Below, in pieces: positions 8,006-15,441 of a stretch of DNA of 44,035 nucleotides. The notes beneath the pieces are model-generated. The model saw only the letters and a list, made by a program, of their open reading frames with translations. It did not search any database and was not told where the DNA came from. The position numbers were made by a program, and so were the translations under genes. Source of the stretch: Verrucomicrobiales bacterium. Its GTDB lineage: Bacteria; Verrucomicrobiota; Verrucomicrobiia; Limisphaerales; JAYPXF01. The stretch lies in the NCBI GenBank assembly GCA_002715965.1, contig PBAL01000015.1, forward strand, positions 29,989-74,023, in the 5' to 3' direction. Position 1 is the stretch's first letter. The number at the start of each line of letters is the position of its first letter.

Positions 8006-9820
8006 GTGAACCGCAAGCAGCGCGATCCATTTTATCGACGCCTCAGAATCTACCAATGGTTCTGGGTTAAGAATTGGAGGCGCATCTTCGACCTGCGCCA
8101 GTATGTGAAGATGAACGAACAGGCGTTTCATCTTGGTCTGGCCGCGGTGGTGGGAATCATCGGGGGGGCGGTGAACCTCGCGTTCCTCTACGGCATTGAG
8201 GGCGTGAAACTGCTCGCGCTGCAGAAGCCGGGCGATCTGGTGAGCATCGCCGAGATGTTGAGTCCGGTATCCCGCGTGATCATCCCGGCGCTCGGAGGAT
8301 TGGCCGCGGGCCTGATTCTCCACTGGGGAATGCGATGGACGCGGCCCGGGAGCTCAAACTTCATGGAAGCCGTCGTCGCGGGAGACGGACGATTGCGATT
8401 TGGTGGTGGATTGGTGCGCGCTGGTTCGTCGCTCGTTAGTGTTGGGACTGGCGCTTCCATTGGACGCGAAGGTGCCATCGCGGCATTGACGGCGGCCATT
8501 GCTTCGAAGTTCGGCCAGTTTGCGAAATGGCCGCCGTATCGACTGCGAATACTCGTCGGTTGCGGTGTCTCCGCGGGCATAGCAGCCGCGTATAACGCGC
8601 CAATTGCGGGAGCGATCTTTGCCGCACATATCGTTCTGGGAAATTTCTCCATGAACATTTTTGCGCCGATGGTCATGGCCTCAGTGATGGGAACACTTGT
8701 CTCGCGCACGTTCTTTGGCATCCAGCCCTGGTACACTGTCGCCGGCTTTGATTTCACGCACCTGTCGCAATTGTACTGGTTTCTTTTCCTCGGCGTTGTG
8801 AGCGGGATTTCCGGTGCGATGTTTCTGCGCTTGATCGATGGAGGAAAGGCCCTCTTCGCGCGCTTCAAATTACCCATTTATCTTCGCGTTGCCCTGGGGG
8901 GGCTCGCGGTGGGCGCAATTGCCGTGGGTTGGCCTGAGGTATGGGGTAATGGGTATGCTGCAACCAACCGACTGCTCACGCAGGACATGACGCTGCAGAT
9001 CGTGCTCGGGCTTCTCTTTGCAAAACTCATTGCAACGATCTGTGCGGTGGGTTCGGGAACTGTAGGCGGAATCTTCACCCCCACGCTTTTCCTTGGTGCC
9101 GGCGTCGGAACAGCCTTTGCAGTGGTGCTGCATGGTTTCGGGCTTGCCACTGCGCTGCCCACCCACATCTTCGCCCTGGTAGGCATGGGAGGCGTGCTTG
9201 CCGCAACGGTTCATTCACCGTTGCTGGCAATGATCATGATCTTCGAGATCTCCCTCAACTACAGCATGATGCCACCACTGATGATCTGCTGTGTGCTGGC
9301 GACGATGATCGCGAGACAACTCCATCCGGAATCCGTCTACACCGCGGCGCTGAAGGACACTGATGTCGACACGGATGAAAACACCACGCTCGGTGCGTCC
9401 CAACAAAGACGCATCGGGGACATCATGCGCGCTCCGGTTCCTCCGGTTCGCGACAACACCTTGCTGCCCGACGTGGCTGCGCAGTTCCTGAAGCGCACTT
9501 TCAACTATCTTCCCGTGATAAATGAGAAAGAGCACCTAATCGGTCTTGTCGCCCTGCACGACGTGAAGCCGCACCTGCACGCCAAGGACGAACTCAACTC
9601 GGTGATCGCCAGCGACATCATGATTCCCGTCACCCAGATGCTGACGCCAAATCAACTCGTGCTTGATGCCTTGCCGAATCTGTTGAAGAGCGATCAGCGA
9701 AACATCCCCGTCGTGAACAGCCTGAAGGATCGGATCCTCGTCGGATCGGTTTCCAAATCCGAGGCACTGGGTTTGTTGTCAGAGGCAATTGCTGCGAACA
9801 CGCGATTGCGGGATCGGTAA
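8006..9820 (+). CDS. CLC-family chloride channel/antiporter with CBS domains
   Basis: 604-residue inner-membrane protein. Residues of about 40-440 hold the CLC fold: the GSxS-like block GSSLVSVGTGASIGREGAI with the gating glutamate in GREGA (E155), NAPIAGAIFA, and the GSGTVGGIFTPTLFLGAG motif that lines the anion site. About 470-600 form a cytoplasmic CBS-domain pair (segments GDIMRAPVPPV and ASDIMIPVTQM). It exchanges or conducts Cl- and may respond to adenine nucleotides through CBS. The start is taken as GTG 8006; an in-frame ATG at 8111 would drop 35 basic N-terminal residues and is a fair alternative. It stands alone, convergent with the next gene across a featureless 180-bp gap. Confidence 0.92.
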   Translation: MNRKQRDPFYRRLRIYQWFWVKNWRRIFDLRQYVKMNEQAFHLGLAAVVGIIGGAVNLAFLYGIEGVKLLALQKPGDLVSIAEMLSPVSRVIIPALGGLAAGLILHWGMRWTRPGSSNFMEAVVAGDGRLRFGGGLVRAGSSLVSVGTGASIGREGAIAALTAAIASKFGQFAKWPPYRLRILVGCGVSAGIAAAYNAPIAGAIFAAHIVLGNFSMNIFAPMVMASVMGTLVSRTFFGIQPWYTVAGFDFTHLSQLYWFLFLGVVSGISGAMFLRLIDGGKALFARFKLPIYLRVALGGLAVGAIAVGWPEVWGNGYAATNRLLTQDMTLQIVLGLLFAKLIATICAVGSGTVGGIFTPTLFLGAGVGTAFAVVLHGFGLATALPTHIFALVGMGGVLAATVHSPLLAMIMIFEISLNYSMMPPLMICCVLATMIARQLHPESVYTAALKDTDVDTDENTTLGASQQRRIGDIMRAPVPPVRDNTLLPDVAAQFLKRTFNYLPVINEKEHLIGLVALHDVKPHLHAKDELNSVIASDIMIPVTQMLTPNQLVLDALPNLLKSDQRNIPVVNSLKDRILVGSVSKSEALGLLSEAIAANTRLRDR

Positions 9821-10000
9821 CGTATTCGGGTGGGGCGAAACTTCCGCTGAGCCGCTTGGGATTTTGGTGATCGTTTACAGCGTGGCGAAGTGGGGAAGTA
9901 GAATCCGCCCAATTCGAATAATAGAAAACACGAGAAGACAGTTTGGCAACGGTCGAAACGACACGTCCGGTAGACGCTTGCCGCTCCAATTTCCCGCGCA

Positions 10001-11170
10001 CTACCGCTCGTCATTGTCATCTGTCTGGTGGGTGCGGAGTTTGCGGATTCGCAGGTCTTGCGTGAGCTGAATCTCCCGGGTCTTCAAGGTGGTGATGTGA
10101 ATGTACCAATCCTTCTCCACTTCCCCGGCCGGGCCGATGTGCTTTTCAAACGCCTCCAGGCTTCCACCTTCGCTCATGAGGGCAAAGGTGGCGTCGCGAT
10201 GCTGTGCCTTGCGGAATTCGAAAAGAAAATGCGCCAGCGACCACCAGTGGAGATAGTAGTCGTTGAACCGGTCGTCGAGTGAAGGTCCACCTTTGCCCGA
10301 AACGATGGTCTTCAGAGGAATCATCACATTGTCGTTCTTGTCGCGTTCGAGATCGCCACTGATGTCCCACTCGCCGAGCCCCCAAACTGGATAGGCATTG
10401 GCGTCCATGAGTCCGAGCTTCACCTGTTCGTTCGCGACGCGGCTGGCGCCGAAATAGCAGGCAACGCCTTCGTCGAGCCATCGGTGCAGGTGCAGTCCGG
10501 CAACTTCTGCGTTGAGTTGGTGAGTGGCTTCGTGGGTCATCCAATGAAAGGGGTTCGGATCGTCCGCGGCGTAGTACTGATGACAATAGGGCCGCTGATA
10601 GAAGGCTTCGGCCCAGCCATTGATGCGGTTGGCAAAGCGAAACTCTTCGCGCGTCCGGTAGAGCTTCATTTTGAGCTTGGCTTCGGGCGTTTTCAGATCG
10701 GGCACGAAATTGTGGTAGGCGAAGTGAAGGGCCTCGGCGATCCGGCCGATTTGTTCGGTCTGCTCTTCTGTCGCGCTGGATTGGATCACGTAGTTTGCGG
10801 TCTCGATCGTGAGGCTGGGTTTCCATGAGCGTCGATTGGCGTCCCACGCGAGGAAACCGATGAAGGCAGCGGGGTAGATGCCCATGCGGACGTAGTTGAA
10901 GGCGCGTGTTCTCTTGGACGGATCGGCGGGTACGGATTGAAGTGAGACGACAAAGCCGATGATGATCCCAATCATTCCTGATATGGCGATCGCACGCATC
11001 CAGTTGGCTGTCTTCCACCACGGGTGAAGCGCGAACGATTCCGCCACGCGTGATAGTTGCGGCAAACGCGTGGCGATGTATGCGCCGCACATAAGGATGG
11101 AGGTCAGTGCAATCGCCGAGCCAACGGCGTGGGCAATGCCACGGCGCCGGTTGGGAAAACGAACACTCAC
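10001..11170 (-). CDS. Membrane-anchored gluzincin-type peptidase (putative)
   Basis: 389 residues. Three hydrophobic segments lie in the first 130 residues (around 17-32, 57-77 and 95-110), then a globular domain with HEATH (H213-H217) and, 17 residues on, WLDEG (E234). HExxH plus a downstream Glu is the zinc site of gluzincin metallopeptidases (MA clan). The fragment FHWMTHEATHQLN resembles DUF1570-like and peptidase-MA-like secreted proteins. A periplasmic catalytic domain is likely. It is the last gene of a three-gene operon: its start overlaps the stop of the Sel1 lipoprotein gene by 4 bp. Peptidase activity and substrate are inferred; no characterised homologue is recognised. Confidence 0.68.
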   Translation of the reverse strand: MSVRFPNRRRGIAHAVGSAIALTSILMCGAYIATRLPQLSRVAESFALHPWWKTANWMRAIAISGMIGIIIGFVVSLQSVPADPSKRTRAFNYVRMGIYPAAFIGFLAWDANRRSWKPSLTIETANYVIQSSATEEQTEQIGRIAEALHFAYHNFVPDLKTPEAKLKMKLYRTREEFRFANRINGWAEAFYQRPYCHQYYAADDPNPFHWMTHEATHQLNAEVAGLHLHRWLDEGVACYFGASRVANEQVKLGLMDANAYPVWGLGEWDISGDLERDKNDNVMIPLKTIVSGKGGPSLDDRFNDYYLHWWSLAHFLFEFRKAQHRDATFALMSEGGSLEAFEKHIGPAGEVEKDWYIHITTLKTREIQLTQDLRIRKLRTHQTDDNDER

Positions 11171-12183
11171 GGAGACTCAAGCTCCTTCAGTTTGCGGATG
11201 GCGAGGCTGTATCCCTGATCGCCGGATTGCATCAGCAGGCGCCTGGCTTCATCAGGGTTTTTCTCAGTTCCTTCACCGGTCAAATAGAGAAGCGCCAATC
11301 GGTATTGTGATGAAGCGGAACCGGTGGCTGCTCGACCTTTCAGGAAGAAGAATTTCTTTTCGGCAATGGCTTTCTCCTCCTGCTCCTTCATGACCTTGCG
11401 TCCGGCCTCTTGCTTCTCACGAGCGGATTCTGCGGCTGCGATGCGGGCAGCCGCCTGTTCCTCAGCCACCTCATTTACCTCGGTGATGGTTTTCGCATCA
11501 GGTTTGTTGCCGGCGTCGTAAGCGGGGAAGGTGATCTTCGAGCCGTTGATGTTGATCTCGGTCGGCTCAACCTGGAAAGCGAGTGTGGAAAGATGGGAGC
11601 CGGGTGTGATGGCCGGGTGACTTTCCATGAGATTGTGTATGAATACCTTCTGCGCGGTCGGGCCGTGATAGGTGCGATCGAGTTGAACGATCACGCCGTT
11701 GATCTGCATCTGTTCCACTCGGAAAAGCAGGGCCCTCCAGATGCCAAATTCATTTTCGATGGTCGCGGCCCCGTTCTGAATCGCGAACTTCAATGGGCGA
11801 ATATCGAATACATTCGTTCCCAATTGCCGATACGGCTGGGTGAATATCGAAGCGATCAATCCCTGATACATCTGATCGCGCATGATTGCCGGGTTCTGAC
11901 GATGGCGCGATGGGGGAGGCAGAATTACGATGTTTGGTGGATCTTTCGGAATGATTGGAGGAACGACCGTGTTCGTTTCCGGCACACTGTTCGTTGCAGG
12001 TGACAGAGGCGTCGGTAACGGGGAAGGTGCGTTACTGGTAGTGTCAGCAGTTTGTTCAACGCCTGGAAAGACTGTGGAAACGGGTTCGGAATCCTGGCCA
12101 CCTCCACATCCGGCGATGAATGCAGCAAGGAGCGCACAGCACCTAGTCTTCGAGCAAATACTATTCACCGGAGTTTTCATCAT
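11167..12183 (-). CDS. Sel1-repeat lipoprotein
   Basis: 338 residues beginning with a lipoprotein signal (ALLAAFIAGC lipobox, cysteine near residue 25), then a Pro/Ser/Thr-rich linker (around 40-90), a globular part of unknown fold (about 95-220), an Ala/Glu/Lys-rich probable coiled coil (about 230-275) and a Sel1-like repeat near the C-terminus (SSQYRLALLYLTGEGTEKN). Sel1/TPR-like repeats mediate protein-protein contacts, so it may be a periplasmic scaffold for its operon partners, the M14 carboxypeptidase upstream (23-bp overlap) and the membrane gluzincin downstream (4-bp overlap). The overlaps suggest translational coupling. The role itself is unknown. Confidence 0.7.
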   Translation of the reverse strand: MMKTPVNSICSKTRCCALLAAFIAGCGGGQDSEPVSTVFPGVEQTADTTSNAPSPLPTPLSPATNSVPETNTVVPPIIPKDPPNIVILPPPSRHRQNPAIMRDQMYQGLIASIFTQPYRQLGTNVFDIRPLKFAIQNGAATIENEFGIWRALLFRVEQMQINGVIVQLDRTYHGPTAQKVFIHNLMESHPAITPGSHLSTLAFQVEPTEININGSKITFPAYDAGNKPDAKTITEVNEVAEEQAAARIAAAESAREKQEAGRKVMKEQEEKAIAEKKFFFLKGRAATGSASSQYRLALLYLTGEGTEKNPDEARRLLMQSGDQGYSLAIRKLKELESP

Positions 12184-13378
12184 TGATCAAGGCCGGAGCG
12201 TCTAGCAGGAGTTGCATCGCCTCCTGCGCTGCGCCATCGGCAATTCTCGAGATCAGTTTTCTGTCGGTGTGATCGCCAAACTCGTAAGTAACCGCCGGAC
12301 AACCGAGCGCCTCCAACGCCCAGGCCTTGGAAACGGCAAGCGTTGTCTTGTTTGCCACGATGTTGACGTGATAATCGGGAAAGCGCTTTTGAAGCGAACT
12401 CAGCCATTGCGGGATGAATCTGGGTGGGAAGGTCTTCTCGTCCTCGGTGCCGGTGTAAAACACGTCCCGGTGCGTGGAATGGAAATCGATAAACAGGAAC
12501 ACCCTCGAACGCGTCTTGCGCAGCATCTTCAGAATTCGATCGCGAATCATCCGCGTTTCGGGTTGAACGAAGTGCTTCCAATCCCGGTTGAGATCGACGC
12601 CGTTCAGGTTGTGACGCCAATGACCTTCGTGAACGCCATCAGGATTGAGACAGGGAACAATCAACGTGGTGAATCGTTCTCGGAACTTCCGAGCGAGATC
12701 GGACTCACCAACCAGAGCATCAACGAATGCAAATAATCCCAGTGTTCCGGTGGATTCCGGCGGATGCTGCCGACTGATAATCACGACTGCGTTTGTGCCG
12801 GTTGGGTTTCCCACGGTCAGTGCGTCAATCGGACGGCCGCCCAGCGATTTACCGACGTTTTCTCGGGCTACAAACGGCTTCTTCGACAGCGCTCCCAGCC
12901 AGGCGTGGAATTGTTGGTTGCCGATCATCTCCTGTCCGGCGACGCGCAGCCGTTCCCTGCCAATCCGAAGCCTGAGATCCGCCAAACTGCGAAACGGTCC
13001 CATTGTGATCTGAGTTGGATCCAGGCGCTTCCAGTGTTTGCCGTCTGTCGAAACTTTGGGTTTGTACCGATGAAAGCCATCGGAATAACTCAAGGTGACG
13101 CGCACATCCCTTGGTTGATCGGACCAGATCTCAAACGCGTACCAAGGGCTGAAATTGATCGGTCGGTTTTCCGGGAGGATGCGGATCTCGTATTTCCCCT
13201 CATCCAGGCGTCGACAGGCGGATATGCGTGCACCCGGAAACTTGTTTCCGATGTATACCTGCTCCTGAGGGAACGCGTAGACTGTGCGCTTCTGAAACGT
13301 GACATGAGTAGCAGCGTCAACGCTTCCCGGAAAGGCGAGAGCAAACAGCAGGATTACCTTGGCGGGCTGAAAACGCAT
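12161..13378 (-). CDS. Secreted M14-family zinc carboxypeptidase
   Basis: 405 residues with a Sec signal (KVILLFALAFPGSVDA). The first 150 residues form a beta-rich N-terminal domain as in cytosolic-carboxypeptidase-like M14 members. Catalytic residues are visible: HPPE (H205, E208), NPDGV with the LNGVDLNRDW block, DFHST (H300) and the general base in YEFGDH (E366). Such enzymes remove C-terminal residues or cleave peptidoglycan stem peptides. It leads a three-gene operon and overlaps the lipoprotein gene by 23 bp. ATG 13378 is 103 bp from the divergent protease start at 13482. The family is firm, the substrate is not known. Confidence 0.88.
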   Translation of the reverse strand: MRFQPAKVILLFALAFPGSVDAATHVTFQKRTVYAFPQEQVYIGNKFPGARISACRRLDEGKYEIRILPENRPINFSPWYAFEIWSDQPRDVRVTLSYSDGFHRYKPKVSTDGKHWKRLDPTQITMGPFRSLADLRLRIGRERLRVAGQEMIGNQQFHAWLGALSKKPFVARENVGKSLGGRPIDALTVGNPTGTNAVVIISRQHPPESTGTLGLFAFVDALVGESDLARKFRERFTTLIVPCLNPDGVHEGHWRHNLNGVDLNRDWKHFVQPETRMIRDRILKMLRKTRSRVFLFIDFHSTHRDVFYTGTEDEKTFPPRFIPQWLSSLQKRFPDYHVNIVANKTTLAVSKAWALEALGCPAVTYEFGDHTDRKLISRIADGAAQEAMQLLLDAPALINDENSGE

Positions 13379-13481
13379 GAGGCACGACGATCTGTCCCGG
13401 TTCCGTGCAAGTCAACAGCAAGGTGATCGAGTCAATTGAAGCTGGCCGGACAAGGTTCGTCCGATGGACGATTTCCCGTTC

Positions 13482-14287
13482 ATGAATCGGTACTCTTCCA
13501 TCTGGCTCTCGTTGCTATGTGCGTCGATCGGTTGTCGCACTTATAACCTGCATCGAGTCGATCATCCTGAGATTCGCGCGATTCAGGCTGCGAGCCTGAA
13601 GGGGCTTCCCGAAACACCAATCGCCGGGGAGAGCCTTGAGAAGTTCTTTGCCGGTCGTGGCGGATACGTTGTGCCTGCCACCAACGTGATCGTTCGCACG
13701 AATGGTTACACCATGCGCAGGTTGAACCGGAGCGGCAGGGTGGTGCCGATCTCGATGGATGGTTACTACCTGACCTGTGAGCACCTCCTAAGCTCGGAAC
13801 CGCTTCAGCTGCTGATAGGGAAGCACCTGGCCGAACCCGTTCCTGGCCGGACTGTTCGCAAGTTCCCAGAGGCTGACCTCGCATTGGTTAAATTTGACTT
13901 CGCTCTGATGAATTGGTTCGCCCGGTTCAATCAATCACCCAAAGCCAAAATGGATGTTTTCGGTGCGGGCAATACCGGCGTCAGCGTTGGACAGGATGAC
14001 ATCGGCAACGGCCCCTACCAGGCCCGAGGGCAAATCCTTGGCTTACACAAGAGAGGACGTAATCCGGCCTATCGTGCGATCCGCATGACCCTGCCCAGTC
14101 GGGGAGCATGAGCGGGTCGCCGATGTGTGATGAGGATGGCAGACCGGTCGGCATCTTCATTGGGTCAGATTACAGCCGCATCACCGGTAAACTGATCGGT
14201 GGCAGGGCAACGATGCTGGACCTGAAGTTGTTGAACCGACTCATCGAGGAAGATCGTGCTGCGATAGTCGAGGAACGCCCGCAATAA
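13482..14287 (+). pseudogene. S1-type serine protease, frameshifted
   Basis: A lipoprotein-like signal (MNRYSSIWLSLLCASIGC) precedes a trypsin-like domain. The catalytic His lies in YYLTCEHLL (H101) and Asp in EADLALVKF (D132), but the frame reaches TGA at 14109-14111. One base back, the sequence continues SMSGSPMCDEDGRPVGIF, with the nucleophile-loop Ser codon at 14111 and the expected D-x-x-G-x-x-V-G-I block, to the TAA at 14285. The break therefore falls exactly at the active-site loop, near GGGG at 14101-14104. It is either a single-base deletion, a sequencing error or a -1 recoding site. A six-residue N-terminal extension to an ATG at 13464 is possible. Confidence 0.7.
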
Positions 14288-14310
14288 GAGGCGACGAAAT
14301 ACGGTATTGC

Positions 14311-15408
14311 TCAGGCCTTCGTTCCGACTGCCTCGCTGATTGAACCCATTCCATGCCGTGACATCTGCTCGGCGAGGTCTGTAACGATTTCCTTCACGAC
14401 TCCGGGACCTCGGTAGACGAGGCCAGTGTAGATCTGAACAAGGCTGGCGCCGGCAGTGATCTTTTCCCAGGCGTCGGCTCCGTCAAAAATTCCTCCGACA
14501 CCGATGATGGGGAATTCGCCGTTGGTGTGGCGATAAAGGTGGCGGATCATCTGCGTGGCCTGATGACGAAGCGGCGCACCGCTGAGGCCGCCCGTTTCGT
14601 CGTAGGTGCGCTGCATGGCGGGGTCGTTCGTCGTCGGACGTTCGATGGTGGTGTTGGTTGCGACGACGCCGGCGACCTTCCTTCGATCAAAGATCGCCAT
14701 TAGGTCGTCGAGCGCATCGAAGGTCAGGTCAGGCGCGACTTTGACCAGGATCGGGCGCGAATGGCCGTTGAGGTTCTCCTCGTGCAAAGCGTTCAGGATG
14801 TCGGTCAGCGCCGATTTGTCCTGCAGCTTGCGCAGGCCAGGTGTGTTGGGTGAGGAAACGTTGACGACGAAGAAGTCGGCATAATCGCGCAGCGTCCTGA
14901 AGGAGCGCAGATAGTCCTGGGGTGCGTCCTTGAGTTCGGTGATCTTGGATTTTCCGAGGTTGATTCCCACGGGGTGGTTCGGCCAGTTGCCTGATTCCTT
15001 CCACGATTGCAGGTTGGCGGCCATGGCGTCACAACCGGGGTTGTTGAAGCCCATGCGATTGACGAGCGCGCGGTCCTCCACGGCGCGGAACATCCGCGGC
15101 TTGGGATTGCCCGGTTGTTCGTGGCAGGTGATTCCACCCAATTCACTGAATCCGAATCCCAAGGCTTCCCAGATCGGAACGGCCGCTCCTCGTTTGTCCA
15201 TGCCGGCGGCCAATCCGATGGGGTTCGGAAAACGCAGTCCGAACACTTCGACGGGCAGCGCGTTCGCTTTGAACAGCGACGCGGTTGCCTCGCGCAACAT
15301 CGTGTTCCGACTCGCGAAATTCAGGCTGTTCAGCGTGAAATCGTGGATCTGTTCGGAGTCATACTCGAACAGAAACGGACGCACGATGCGTTCGTAAGGA
15401 CTGGTCAT
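14311..15408 (-). CDS. pyrD: Dihydroorotate dehydrogenase, class 2
   Basis: Quinone-dependent flavoenzyme oxidising dihydroorotate to orotate, the fourth step of pyrimidine synthesis, bound to the inner membrane by an N-terminal amphipathic region. The 365-residue length and the N-terminal part before PIGLAAGMDK are typical of class 2. Motifs are GNPKPR, NRMGFNNPG, the catalytic serine in VNVSSPNTPGLR (S185; class 1 enzymes have Cys here) and FMN phosphate-binding IGVGGI. The gene lies 33 bp downstream of the metalloprotease on the same strand, so it may be co-transcribed, though the functions are unrelated. It is convergent with the S1 protease remnant, 23 bp apart. Confidence 0.96.
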   Translation of the reverse strand: MTSPYERIVRPFLFEYDSEQIHDFTLNSLNFASRNTMLREATASLFKANALPVEVFGLRFPNPIGLAAGMDKRGAAVPIWEALGFGFSELGGITCHEQPGNPKPRMFRAVEDRALVNRMGFNNPGCDAMAANLQSWKESGNWPNHPVGINLGKSKITELKDAPQDYLRSFRTLRDYADFFVVNVSSPNTPGLRKLQDKSALTDILNALHEENLNGHSRPILVKVAPDLTFDALDDLMAIFDRRKVAGVVATNTTIERPTTNDPAMQRTYDETGGLSGAPLRHQATQMIRHLYRHTNGEFPIIGVGGIFDGADAWEKITAGASLVQIYTGLVYRGPGVVKEIVTDLAEQMSRHGMGSISEAVGTKA

Positions 15409-15441
15409 GAAGCGGTTTGGGACAGAAAGCCGCAGGGACGA

